Source: Oscillospiraceae bacterium
GTDB taxonomy: Bacteria; Bacillota; Clostridia; Oscillospirales; Oscillospiraceae
DNA: 64,000 bases
Direction: 5' to 3'
Assembly: GCA_017406005.1 (NCBI GenBank)
Contig: JAFQZI010000098.1
Span: 1-64,000, forward strand
Each line of letters begins with the position of its first letter. The stretch's first letter is position 1. Both the position numbers and the translations under genes were made by a program. Positions 1 through 7,582 of the stretch are shown here, in pieces. Below the pieces are notes generated by a model. That model saw only the letters and a list, made by a program, of their open reading frames with translations. It was not told where the DNA came from and made no database searches.

Positions 1-96
1 GAGACAATCGTTGACTCCGGAACCTTGCTATCTCATGGTAACTTGGTGCCGCTGCACCGTCCAACAGCCAGATGAAGTTAATGTCTCTCTGACAGG

Positions 97-726
97 ATGA
101 ACGGATCTGCCTGGAACTGTAGATGTTTTCCATGTTCGCATGCCCTAGCCATTTCCAGAGAAGAGCAAAGGGATGTTTCTCAACTCAAGTCGCAGATAAT
201 TCAGAATATCAGTATCTTGCTGTATAAGGTTTCGACTGAATATATGGTCGGAAAACAGTTCGAATCGGAATGGAATTCATTGAAAACCATGCCTTTGTTA
301 ATTACGTCTTCCAACACTGTGGAACAATTGGAGACGAATACTCTTCATATTCTGTCATTGCTCTGGGGAGAATGCTCGAAAGAACTGGCACATGACGAAT
401 TGTCGGGTGCATTTCGGTATATTGAACAGCATATTAAAGAAAAAATAAGTCTGGATGAACTAACCGCGACTTGTCATATGAGTGTACCAACATTTTGCAA
501 AAAATTTAAAGAACGGACGGGGAAAACGCCCTTTGAATATATAAATGAGTGTAGGGTTGATAAAGCGAAAACTATGATGAAAAACCGTAAGTATTCCTTA
601 TGGGAAATATCGGAAGCCACAGGATTTACCAACACAAATTATATGATACGCGTATTTAAAAAATATACCGGCCAAACTGTAAGCGAATATCGTAACCAAC
701 TCGGATTTCCGGAAGGAGATGTATAG
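97..726 (+). pseudogene. AraC-family regulator, C-terminal part (5' end missing or broken)
   Basis: The last ~100 residues form a double helix-turn-helix DNA-binding domain of the AraC/XylS type, including the typical 'ISEATGFTNTNYMIRVFKKYTG' region. About 100 residues of unclassified sequence precede it. The first ~20 codons (Cys-rich, 'NGSAWNCRCFPC') look unlike a natural N-terminus. No good ribosome binding site precedes the ATG, and the same frame has a stop at 73-75. The gene is therefore either cut by the window edge plus a frameshift, or a real 5' deletion. It ends 2 bases before a sugar-type binding protein, so it was probably the regulator of that gene. The AraC domain is clear; intactness is doubtful. 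Confidence 0.6.
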
Positions 727-728
727 CT

Positions 729-1970
729 ATGAAAGCCAAAGTGAAAACAGCTTTCTTTTTGGCTTTTCTTTTGGTAGTATTACTACCGAACGCACATGCG
801 CAGAATAGTGCTCAAATATCCGGATACATAACTATTTGGGAGCATAATTATAGTTACAAAGATAGTCTTGAAGCAGTAATAAGTGCATTTCAGAAACAGT
901 ATCCAGATGTTGAGATTGAATATACTATCAAACCCTATGGGGATTATGACGACCTGCTGAAATTGGCTATTCAGGCGGGAAGTGGCCCTGATCTGTTTTG
1001 GACAAATGGAACTGCAACCTCTACTATGGGGGAGTTGGTAGAAGATGGTGTGTGCTTGGATTTATCAGATGTTGTAAATTTTAAATTTCTATCAAACAAT
1101 GCTCTTGACCTCGGAAAAGTTGGCAATCATATTTATTCTGTCCCATGGATGACGATGGATACGCGAACTTGCTATTATAATAAAGATATGTTTGCAGAAA
1201 ATGGGTGGGATGTTCCGAAAACACTTAGCGAATTTGATGACTTACTGGTTACGATTAAAGAAAAAGGAATAACTCCAATATCTTTAGGTAGCGATTCTTG
1301 GTGTATTCTTTTTATTTTTGAACCTGTTTTAGCTGCATATGATCCCATATACTGCGCAGCATTTCAGGAAGAAAATGTATGCGTTACCGATAAGCCGGCA
1401 AGAGATACGTTGAACATGTTAGTTAGATGGGCAGAAAACGGGTATTATGGCGATGATTGGCTCTCAATCGCAGATAGTGATGTTCAAAATTTCTCTTTTG
1501 CTACAGAGAAAACCGCTATGACAGTTGCTGGATCATGGGATGCCGTTGTTATTAATAAAAATAATCCAATGCTCAATTTTGGCGCTTTTTCTATCCCTTC
1601 TGATGATGGAACTACTGGCCTTGTCGGAACAGCCGCAAATGGTTTTTCTGTAAATAGCAATTCGAGGAGTATAGATGCTGCCATCGCATTTGCAGACTTC
1701 TGCGCTGGGGAAGAGGCACAAACTATCTGGGTACAGACTTTAGGCGCAGTTCCCGGTAATGATCAGATTCAGGCAAGTACGAATATCGCGAAAGAGATCG
1801 CGGAGAGCGGGAAAGGAAACATATACAAAAGTTGGCAAAGTGTTTTAAGTCATCAATCCCCTTCTGGAGAAGCATTTTCAATTTATGAAAGAGATATTTT
1901 GAAGGTCTTCCTGGGAGAAATCACAGTTGATGATTTTATGGATTCCATCGCTGCTGCTATTGTATCTTAA
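729..1970 (+). CDS. Extracellular solute-binding protein (sugar-type, family 1)
   Basis: 413 residues. An N-terminal Sec signal peptide (MKAKVK, then a hydrophobic stretch ending near 'PNAHAQ') has no lipobox cysteine. The mature part has the family-1 carbohydrate-binding fold signatures: 'ITIWEHNYS' at the first strand, 'QAGSGPDLFWTNG', 'VPWMTMDTRTCYYNKDMF' and a C-terminal helical region. It would capture a sugar or oligosaccharide for an ABC importer, but no permease or ATPase gene adjoins it here. A good SD (AGGAG) lies 9-10 bases before the ATG. It follows the AraC fragment by 2 bases. Codon use is more AT-rich than in the arginine operon, as in the other accessory genes of this end. Confidence 0.8.
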   Translation: MKAKVKTAFFLAFLLVVLLPNAHAQNSAQISGYITIWEHNYSYKDSLEAVISAFQKQYPDVEIEYTIKPYGDYDDLLKLAIQAGSGPDLFWTNGTATSTMGELVEDGVCLDLSDVVNFKFLSNNALDLGKVGNHIYSVPWMTMDTRTCYYNKDMFAENGWDVPKTLSEFDDLLVTIKEKGITPISLGSDSWCILFIFEPVLAAYDPIYCAAFQEENVCVTDKPARDTLNMLVRWAENGYYGDDWLSIADSDVQNFSFATEKTAMTVAGSWDAVVINKNNPMLNFGAFSIPSDDGTTGLVGTAANGFSVNSNSRSIDAAIAFADFCAGEEAQTIWVQTLGAVPGNDQIQASTNIAKEIAESGKGNIYKSWQSVLSHQSPSGEAFSIYERDILKVFLGEITVDDFMDSIAAAIVS

Positions 1971-1992
1971 AAAGAATTGTTTGGCGGCGGGA

Positions 1993-2006
1993 GATGCGAC
2001 GTCATC
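1993..2006. repeat. Degenerate copy of the GATGGCGTCG hairpin family
   Basis: GATGCGACGTCATC carries the complete right arm CGACGTCATC of the hairpins found intact at 2609-2635, 4253-4279 and 18669-18695, but has lost most of the left arm and the loop. It lies just downstream of the binding-protein gene, where a terminator would be expected. Confidence 0.4.
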
Positions 2007-2100
2007 TGTAAAAAATATTTTTTCCCGTGTGACGGTTTTGTGATGGTTGGGGTGCTATGATTGCATTACAAAATAAAAAACAAAGGGGAAAGATTAAAAA

Positions 2101-2481
2101 ATGAAAAAAGCAGTTGCAATGGTTCTTGTTGTTATGGTGGTATTGGCGTTCGGTGCTTCGGCATTCGCGGCAGGGCAGGGCCTCTCTCTGGAGCAGGCAA
2201 AACAGGAAGCTGTGAACTATGCAGGCGTTAGAATGGAAGAAGTCACCTTCACGAAAGCATATCAGGGTTGGGACGACGGCCGGGCAGTGTATGAGATCGA
2301 GTTCTATGCCAACGGAACGGAATATGACATGGATGTTGATGTTCTTACCGGCAGGATCACGGATTTCAGCAGAGAGTATCACGGCGGTTACGATGCCGGC
2401 CAGTTCGGCGGATACTACGGATACTATGACGATCGTGACTGGGATGATGCATTTGACGATTTGTTCGACTGGTTCGACTGA
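2101..2481 (+). CDS. Small secreted PepSY-domain protein
   Basis: 126 residues. A Sec signal peptide (MKKAVAMVLVVMVV... ending at 'AFAA') is followed by one PepSY-like unit of about 60 residues: 'SLEQAKQEAVNYAGV', then 'YEIEFYANGTEYDMDVDVLTGRI'. The tail is very rich in Gly, Tyr and Asp ('YYGYYDDRDWDDAFDDLFDWFD'). PepSY units are known as inhibitory or regulatory modules of secreted peptidases and histidine kinases; the target here is unknown. A purine-rich SD (AAAGGGGAAAG) precedes the ATG. It is transcribed alone and ends at the double hairpin 2562-2635. Confidence 0.75.
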   Translation: MKKAVAMVLVVMVVLAFGASAFAAGQGLSLEQAKQEAVNYAGVRMEEVTFTKAYQGWDDGRAVYEIEFYANGTEYDMDVDVLTGRITDFSREYHGGYDAGQFGGYYGYYDDRDWDDAFDDLFDWFD

Positions 2482-2561
2482 AAAAGAACATGAGTGTACG
2501 CAATCGGACAGTAGAGATATGATAGAATATAATGGGAAGAATATATAGGAAACAGGATAGC

Positions 2562-2635
2562 AAAACTCCCTCAACCGCAAATGGCTGAGGGAGTTGCGTT
2601 TTGATATGGATGGCGTCGGGAAACACGACGCCATC
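2562..2635. repeat. Left 74-bp double-hairpin direct repeat; also acts as a terminator
   Basis: Two hairpins in tandem. The first is ACTCCCTCA...TGAGGGAGT (2565-2595) followed by a short T-run, which suits termination of the PepSY gene. The second is GATGGCGTCG (2609-2618) paired with CGACGCCATC (2626-2635). The same 74-bp unit, with about 65 of 74 positions identical by eye, recurs at 4206-4279 on the other side of the ATPase gene. Confidence 0.8.
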
Positions 2636-2779
2636 GGATCTCTGGCGTATACTTTTTTTATAGGCTCCTATACCCGCTGCCAAAGCAGCATGTTGTTATC
2701 AAACAGGACCGTAAGCTTAAAAAATAATGTTATAAGCAGAGCATTCTTCAATCCGAATCGTCTCTGCACCTTTTTAACG

Positions 2780-2811
2780 TGAAAAAAATGCGGAATGACG
2801 CAAAAATTTCA
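2780..2811. promoter_or_regulatory. Upstream palindromic operator-like site of ATPase gene 1
   Basis: A 32-bp imperfect palindrome, TGAAAAAAATGCG - 6 bases - CGCAAAAATTTCA, repeated exactly at 2856-2887. It ends 9 bases before the -35 box. Confidence 0.7.
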
Positions 2812-2820
2812 GACAGACAC

Positions 2821-2849
2821 TTGATCGTTCGACTTCTTAATGGTATACT
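2821..2849 (+). promoter_or_regulatory. Promoter of ATPase gene 1
   Basis: TTGATC (2821-2826), a 17-base spacer and TATACT (2844-2849). It lies exactly between the two copies of the 32-bp palindrome. Confidence 0.7.
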
Positions 2850-2855
2850 GCTTCA

Positions 2856-2887
2856 TGAAAAAAATGCGGAATGACGCAAAAATTTCA
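2856..2887. promoter_or_regulatory. Downstream palindromic operator-like site of ATPase gene 1
   Basis: Second, identical copy of the 32-bp palindrome, starting 7 bases after the -10 box and ending just before the SD. It covers the expected transcription start and 5' leader, so it could act as a DNA operator or fold as an RNA hairpin ahead of the SD. Confidence 0.7.
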
Positions 2888-2897
2888 CGGAGGATCA

Positions 2898-4202
2898 ATG
2901 ATGCAGTATTTGAGAAAGCAATATATGGATCAACTGATCCGGAAAAAGGATAACGGTCGTATCAAGATTATTACCGGCCTTCGTCGGAGCGGGAAGTCCT
3001 ACCTTCTGTTTAACCTTTATCGTAAGTACCTTTTAGAGTCCGGAGTCGGTGAAGACCAGATTGTAGGACTCGCTCTGGATGAAATCGATAATGCAAAGTA
3101 CCGCAATCCGTTTGAGCTGAATACAGTTGTGAAAGAACGGATAGCGGACAAGAATAAACGCTACTATGTATTTATCGATGAGATTCAGTTTGTGAATGAA
3201 GTTAAAAACCCTTATGTGGATGATCCAAGTGAGAAGCTGACCTTTATTGATGTTGTACTGGGTTTGATGAAGATCCCCAATGCAGATATTTATGTCACAG
3301 GGAGCAACTCAAAGATGCTTTCCTCAGACATCCTGACACAATTCCGGGACCGTGGGGATGAGATTCGAGTCAATCCGCTGTCTTTTGCAGAAGTGTATGA
3401 AAATTACCAGGGCGATAAGCGTGATGTATGGCGTGATTACTATACTTACGGCGGAATGCCGCTGGTATGGGAAATGGAAACCCATGAAGAAAAAAGCAAA
3501 TATCTGAGGGATTTGTTCAGCCGAACATACATTAAAGATGTACTGGAACGGCACCAGATTAAGAACGATGCAGAAGTTCTGGAGATTCTTCTTAATGTAT
3601 TAGCATCGGGGATAGGATCGCTGACAAATCCGAGCAGGCTTTCCAACACATTTGAAAGCGAACTGAAAATCAGGATTGCACCGGACACAATAGAAACATA
3701 TATCGGATACTTTTTGGAAGCGTTTCTGATCCAAAAGGCAGAGAGATATGATGTGAAGGGTCGAAAATACATTAAGACTCCTGTTAAGTATTACTATTCT
3801 GATCCGGGATTGAGAAATGCCAGACTCGGGTTCAGGCAATTGGAAGAAACACATCTGATGGAAAATGTCCTCTATAACGATCTGATCCGCAGAGGCTTTG
3901 ATGTAGATGTCGGTGTCGTTGGGCAGAACACGAGAGACGACTCTGGGAAAAATATCCGCAAGCAGCTGGAAGTTGACTTCGTGGTAAATCGAGGCGATGA
4001 GCGTTACTATATCCAGTCGGCTTTAACTGTTTCTGACCCGGATAAAAGGGATCAGGAAATTGCCTCGTTAATCAGAATACCGGATTCTTTTAGAAAAATT
4101 GTGGTCGTTAAAGACTACATGAAACCCTGGAAGGATGATCATGGTATCCAGTATGTTGGAATAGAAGATTTTCTGCTGAATGAGAGCGTTATTGCCAGAT
4201 AA
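2898..4202 (+). CDS. AAA ATPase with C-terminal DUF4143 domain (copy 1)
   Basis: 434 residues from the ATG at 2898, chosen because CGGAGGATCA gives a well-spaced SD; an upstream in-frame ATG lies inside the operator repeat. The N-terminal AAA_14-type ATPase domain has Walker A 'ITGLRRSGKSYLL', Walker B 'YYVFIDEIQF' and sensor-like 'YVTGSNSKMLSSD'. The C-terminal DUF4143 part has the nuclease-fold-like strand pair 'LEVDFVVNRGDERYYIQSAL'. The family is widespread in gut anaerobes and methanogens and has no established role. The gene stands alone with its own promoter framed by twin palindromes, and lies between 74-bp direct repeats. A related gene lies at 61005-62246. Confidence 0.85.
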   Translation: MMQYLRKQYMDQLIRKKDNGRIKIITGLRRSGKSYLLFNLYRKYLLESGVGEDQIVGLALDEIDNAKYRNPFELNTVVKERIADKNKRYYVFIDEIQFVNEVKNPYVDDPSEKLTFIDVVLGLMKIPNADIYVTGSNSKMLSSDILTQFRDRGDEIRVNPLSFAEVYENYQGDKRDVWRDYYTYGGMPLVWEMETHEEKSKYLRDLFSRTYIKDVLERHQIKNDAEVLEILLNVLASGIGSLTNPSRLSNTFESELKIRIAPDTIETYIGYFLEAFLIQKAERYDVKGRKYIKTPVKYYYSDPGLRNARLGFRQLEETHLMENVLYNDLIRRGFDVDVGVVGQNTRDDSGKNIRKQLEVDFVVNRGDERYYIQSALTVSDPDKRDQEIASLIRIPDSFRKIVVVKDYMKPWKDDHGIQYVGIEDFLLNESVIAR

Positions 4203-4205
4203 TAA

Positions 4206-4279
4206 AAAACTCCCTCAGCTGCAAATGGCTGAGGGAGTTGAGTTTCTACAGGGATGGCGTCGGGTAACACGACGTCATC
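4206..4279. repeat. Right 74-bp double-hairpin direct repeat; terminator of ATPase gene 1
   Basis: Same two-hairpin unit as 2562-2635, in the same orientation and of the same length. The first hairpin (ACTCCCTCA/TGAGGGAGT) follows the ATPase stop codon directly. The second hairpin (GATGGCGTCG/CGACGTCATC) reaches into the stop codon of the converging ABC ATPase gene (TGA at 4277-4275). It probably terminates both genes. Confidence 0.8.
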
Positions 4280-4829
4280 CTTTATCCATCTCCAGGATTC
4301 TTCCTCCGATGACCTCCTGCTCTTCCGGTGAGTGAGAAGAGAGAATCACGGGAATGGTAAGGTTTTGGAGAAGCGGTGCGAGGCGTTCGATCAGCGCCAG
4401 ATCCATGCCCTTAAACGGTTCATCCAGAAGCAGAAGATCCGCCTGATAAGCCAGGGCCCTTGCAAAGGCGATCCTCCGCCTCATACCGCCGGAAAGAGAA
4501 GCAGGCTTGCTTTTTTCTTCTTCCGAAAGCTCTACGGCTTCCAGAAGCCGGCGGGACAGAGCCTCGTCATCACAGACAGCCTTAATATTCTGGAGTGCGG
4601 TAAGCCAGGGGAAAAGGCGGTCATCCTGAAACATCAGGGATATCTTTTCCGGCCTGCCGATGATTTCTCCGCTGTCCGGGATGATAAGCCCGGCTATGGT
4701 ATGGAGCAGGGTGGTTTTTCCATAACCCGAAGGGGCTTTCAGCAGTGTGATGCCCGGGCCGAATTCCGCCGTAAAATGGTCCAGCACCTTTTTATCGCCG
4801 AAGCTGACGCAGAGGTCGCGAATCTTCAT
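4275..4829 (-). CDS. ABC transporter ATP-binding protein (SsuB/TauB/ThiZ-like, short)
   Basis: 184 residues; energises the importer formed with the two upstream genes. It shows Walker A 'APSGYGKTTLL', Q-loop 'LMFQDDRLFPW', signature 'ASLSGGMRRRIAFARAL', Walker B 'DLLLLDEPFKGMD' and the H-loop in 'ILSSHSPEE'. At 184 residues it is shorter than the usual 240-260, ending soon after the H-loop; such short forms exist, but its stop codon lies inside the 74-bp repeat, so the tail may have been replaced. The start overlaps the permease stop by 4 bases. Cytoplasmic face of the membrane. Confidence 0.85.
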   Translation of the reverse strand: MKIRDLCVSFGDKKVLDHFTAEFGPGITLLKAPSGYGKTTLLHTIAGLIIPDSGEIIGRPEKISLMFQDDRLFPWLTALQNIKAVCDDEALSRRLLEAVELSEEEKSKPASLSGGMRRRIAFARALAYQADLLLLDEPFKGMDLALIERLAPLLQNLTIPVILSSHSPEEQEVIGGRILEMDKG

Positions 4830-5584
4830 GATGCGACCTCCTGTTTTTTGCTTTTTTTCATGAGGTGCTGCATCAGTTTCTCAAAACAAAAGCTGAACAA
4901 CACCACAACCAGTGTCCAGGCAAAAAGGTCAGCGGTCTCCAGATAGAGCTTGCTGTAGTACATATGTGCGCCGATGGCCTTTTTGGGAAGCGCCAGGACT
5001 TCCGCGGCAATGCCTGCTTTCCAGGCCAATCCCAAAGCTGTCAGTGCTCCGGAATAAAAGTAGGGAAGGACCGACGGAATGTAGAGATACCGCAAAGTTT
5101 TAAAACGTGAAAATTGATAGACTTTTGCGACTTCCAGCAGGGATTTATCCGTTTCCTGAATGCCTGTGGTCACGTTGCCGAAGACAACGGGTGTGACCAG
5201 AAGCGCGGAGATAAATACCGGCACGTAGGTATACGGGATCCAGAGCATGACCAGGATGATAAAGCTGGTCACAGGGATAGACCTGATGATGCGGATTGCA
5301 GGATACAGCAGCGCATTCAGCACAACCGAACTGCTGCAGAGGACGGCCAGCACTACCCCGGCCAGGCATCCCGCCAGAAATCCTCCCAGGATACGAAACA
5401 GGGAAGTCCCGATCACACGGAAGAAGTCCGGCCCCCTCATGATATCGATGAGGTGCCGGACCACGACCCACGGGGCAGGGATCAGCAGCTCCTGATTTAC
5501 CTTCAGGGAAGCGGCGGTCCATATACCCAGCCAGAAAAGCAGTACGATACAGCTGATCAGCGGTTTATGCTTCTTATGGGGCAT
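4826..5584 (-). CDS. ABC transporter permease (SsuC/TauC/ThiX-like)
   Basis: 252 residues from the ATG at 5584 ('MPHKKHKPLISC'). About six membrane segments are visible, with the EAA loop 'LLEVAKVYQFSRFKTLRYLYIPSVLP' that docks on the ATPase. The longer upstream reading has no membrane or family features and runs inside the binding-protein gene. The start overlaps the end of the binding-protein gene by 11 bases, indicating translational coupling. The family imports sulfonates, nitrate, pyrimidine precursors or related small molecules; the substrate cannot be told from the sequence. Confidence 0.85.
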   Translation of the reverse strand: MPHKKHKPLISCIVLLFWLGIWTAASLKVNQELLIPAPWVVVRHLIDIMRGPDFFRVIGTSLFRILGGFLAGCLAGVVLAVLCSSSVVLNALLYPAIRIIRSIPVTSFIILVMLWIPYTYVPVFISALLVTPVVFGNVTTGIQETDKSLLEVAKVYQFSRFKTLRYLYIPSVLPYFYSGALTALGLAWKAGIAAEVLALPKKAIGAHMYYSKLYLETADLFAWTLVVVLFSFCFEKLMQHLMKKSKKQEVAS

Positions 5585-6563
5585 AATAGAAGTCGTCTCC
5601 CGGCATCGCTCCTCCGATAGAAGCCGGGTTTGCGTTGTAAAGGACCTGATAGTAGCCTTCCAGAGCGGGCCGGATATCTGCGCCTGTGATGCAGACGATG
5701 CTGGCATCCGGAACGGCAAGCTTTGCAATGGCAGCATTGCCTGCGATTTCGTATTTGGCGATCAGTTCTGCAGAAGTGTCAACGTCATCCAGAACTTCCG
5801 CGATAGACGCCCGGTAGTTTTCCAGGAAGGCAGCAACGGCATCCGGATGGGCATCGATGAAATCGCTTTTTGCCACCAGGCAGCCCATTGTGAGCTTGCT
5901 GCCGTCATTTGCCGCCGCAGCAAATTCCGCGGAAGCATCCAGGGCTTTTCTGACGTTGGGATTCTTCAGGCAGACGGTGGTTACCACGGGAACAGGCAGC
6001 ATGCAGAGATCGATATCTCCGGAGATCATTTTTGCAGCGATCTCGGAAGGATCACCGAATTCCACATTCACATCCTCGCCCGGGACAAGGCCGTTCTGGG
6101 TCAGGATATAGTTGAGTGTGTATTCCGGATTTGCTCCCTGGCCGTTGCAGTAGATCGTGCGTCCTTTCAGGTCGGATACAGAGTTTACACTGTCGCCGTT
6201 TTCCAGAATGTACAGGACACCCAGGCAGTTGAGAGCAATGATCTTGACAGCGCCGGAAGTCTTGTTGTAGAGGTTCGAAGCCACATTGGTGGGCAGCGCG
6301 CCGATATCCAGGTCGCCGTTGGAAAGGCGGGCCACGATATCCGTGACTTCCGGAGTCAGGGTGAAGTGGTAATTCGGATACACGCCGTTTTCGGAATCAT
6401 CCATGAGCTTGATGGCGCCCATGCCGGTCGGGCCTTTGAGGACGCCCACACGGATCTCCACAGAATCAGCATCAGCGGTTTCGGAGACGGAACTGCCGTA
6501 TGCCGGCATAGTAAAGAGCATGACAACGCTCAGGATCAAAGCTATAATTTTGCAAGTTTTCAT
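5574..6563 (-). CDS. ABC transporter substrate-binding protein (NMT1/SsuA-like)
   Basis: 329 residues from the ATG at 6563 (SD AAGAGG six bases upstream); an in-frame GTG at 6584 is less likely. A Sec signal peptide ('MKTCKIIALILSVVMLFTMPAYG') lacks a lipobox. The mature protein has 'EIRVGVLKGPTGMGAIKLMDD', 'RLSNGDLDIGALPTNVASNLYN' and 'LKGRTIYCNGQGANPEYTLNY', typical of the NMT1/SsuA class. First gene of an operon with permease and ATPase. A Crp/Fnr-type palindrome lies at -41.5 of the inferred promoter, suggesting control by the neighbouring regulator at 6687-7346. Confidence 0.85.
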   Translation of the reverse strand: MKTCKIIALILSVVMLFTMPAYGSSVSETADADSVEIRVGVLKGPTGMGAIKLMDDSENGVYPNYHFTLTPEVTDIVARLSNGDLDIGALPTNVASNLYNKTSGAVKIIALNCLGVLYILENGDSVNSVSDLKGRTIYCNGQGANPEYTLNYILTQNGLVPGEDVNVEFGDPSEIAAKMISGDIDLCMLPVPVVTTVCLKNPNVRKALDASAEFAAAANDGSKLTMGCLVAKSDFIDAHPDAVAAFLENYRASIAEVLDDVDTSAELIAKYEIAGNAAIAKLAVPDASIVCITGADIRPALEGYYQVLYNANPASIGGAMPGDDFYYAP

Positions 6564-6627
6564 ATTTGCCTCTTTCTTATCCACGCGATAATTGAAGATC
6601 TTTACGGATCTTCCGCATGGCCGCTAT

Positions 6628-6656
6628 AATATAACAGAGAAAGCAGAGAAAATACA
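6628..6656 (-). promoter_or_regulatory. Promoter of the NMT1-type ABC operon
   Basis: On the minus strand: -35 TGTATT (6656-6651, poor), a 17-base spacer and -10 TATATT (6633-6628). The weak -35 directly adjoins the palindrome 6657-6668, the classic layout of an activator-dependent promoter. Confidence 0.55.
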
Positions 6657-6668
6657 TTGCAAATGCAA
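6657..6668. promoter_or_regulatory. Crp/Fnr-type operator, activating position
   Basis: TTGCA-AA-TGCAA, a perfect 5+5 palindrome also found at 7407-7418. If the -10 hexamer is placed at -12 to -7, its centre falls at -41.5, the class II activation position for Crp/Fnr proteins. Confidence 0.65.
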
Positions 6669-6686
6669 CGTAATCTGATTTGTTTT

Positions 6687-7346
6687 TTACCCTTTCAAAA
6701 TGGTGAAATGGCTTCCGTGGAATGTGATGATCCCCTCATCCCGCATCTTTGAGAGCTCTCTGGACAGAGCACTCTGGTTGACGCCCAGATAGATGGCCAT
6801 GGTTTCTCTGTTAAAAGGCAAAACGATGTCCGGCTCTCCGGTAACGGATTTGTATTCACTTAAGAGCATAATAACCTTTTCCCGAATGGTCAGTTTGCTC
6901 AGGATCTGAATACGGTTGTTCAGGGTGAGCGTACGCTCGGCAAGCATCGCGGTAAAACGCTTGAACAGCTCCTGATCTAAAACGGACAGGACGCGCGCCG
7001 GCTGTTTCAGCGAAATGGTATCCATCAGCAGGATCCGGGAATCGGTGACGGCTTCGATCTGGATCTGTGATTCCAGCCCCAGGTAGCATAAGGATTCGGC
7101 AAAGGTGTTCCCCGGCTGAACGCTGGCCATCAGCATGCGGTTCCCCTCAAAGTCATCCATCAAAACATGAACCTGTCCTTCCAGGACAAGCCCGAAAGAT
7201 TTTACGGGATCTCCGGGCCGGCGCAGGGATTCTCCCCGGGAATAAGAGTGTTCCCTGGCATGGAAAAACGCCAGCGCACTGGCAGTATCGTGATCATTCA
7301 GGCCGTGAAACAGAATACAGCGGTCCAAAACAGGGGATTTATCCAT
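6687..7346 (-). CDS. Crp/Fnr-family transcriptional regulator
   Basis: 219 residues. The N-terminal cyclic-nucleotide-type beta barrel has 'SYSRGESLRRPGDPVKSFGLVLEGQVHV' (about 33-60) and 'ASVQPGNTFAESLCYLG'. A long dimer helix follows, then a winged HTH with 'FNRETMAIYLGVNQSALSRELSKMRDEG' (about 180-207). No Fnr-type N-terminal cysteine cluster is seen, so the effector is unknown. SD GAGGTG, 5 bases from the ATG. It is divergent from the G3E GTPase gene and faces the ABC operon. TTGCAAATGCAA sites at its own promoter and at the ABC promoter imply autoregulation and control of that transporter. Confidence 0.88.
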   Translation of the reverse strand: MDKSPVLDRCILFHGLNDHDTASALAFFHAREHSYSRGESLRRPGDPVKSFGLVLEGQVHVLMDDFEGNRMLMASVQPGNTFAESLCYLGLESQIQIEAVTDSRILLMDTISLKQPARVLSVLDQELFKRFTAMLAERTLTLNNRIQILSKLTIREKVIMLLSEYKSVTGEPDIVLPFNRETMAIYLGVNQSALSRELSKMRDEGIITFHGSHFTILKG

Positions 7347-7389
7347 AAAAGCACCTCACTGTCAGCAATTTCTAGAAACGTATGAGGAT

Positions 7390-7418
7390 AGTTTAACCTT
7401 AACTTATTGCAAATGCAA
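7390..7418 (-). promoter_or_regulatory. Promoter and overlapping operator of the Crp/Fnr gene
   Basis: Minus strand: -35 TTGCAT (7418-7413), a 17-base spacer and -10 TAAACT (7395-7390). The palindrome TTGCAAATGCAA (7407-7418, extended arms TATTGCA/TGCAATA) covers the -35 box and part of the spacer, a position expected to repress. Confidence 0.55.
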
Positions 7419-7507
7419 TATATTTGAGCGGTTTTTTTACAACGGAGGATATCAAAGAATACAGACAGCAAAAAGCTCTGCGACTGTTTTCCTGAAATGA
7501 AATAATC

Positions 7508-7536
7508 TTGATTTTGGGGGACAGGACGATTATAAT
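7508..7536 (+). promoter_or_regulatory. Promoter of the G3E GTPase gene
   Basis: TTGATT (7508-7513), a 17-base spacer and TATAAT (7531-7536). The expected start of transcription near 7543 rules out start codons upstream of it and supports the ATG at 7583. Confidence 0.65.
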
Positions 7537-7582
7537 TTTAACGGAATTTATGACCCTTTTGGAGCCGCCGGGGAATTGTAAC

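Noticed and set aside
2780..2887. Paired repeats before ATPase 1 considered as a minimal CRISPR array
   Set aside because: Only two copies, each palindromic over its whole length, with a promoter in between; no cas genes anywhere in the window.
2898..4202. DUF4143 ATPase considered as a toxin-antitoxin partner or phage-defence effector
   Set aside because: No partner gene is adjacent at either copy and no toxin-like domain is visible; evidence is insufficient to assign defence.
5584..5737. Longer start for the ABC permease (51 extra residues)
   Set aside because: The extra part lies inside the binding-protein gene, has no SD and no family similarity.
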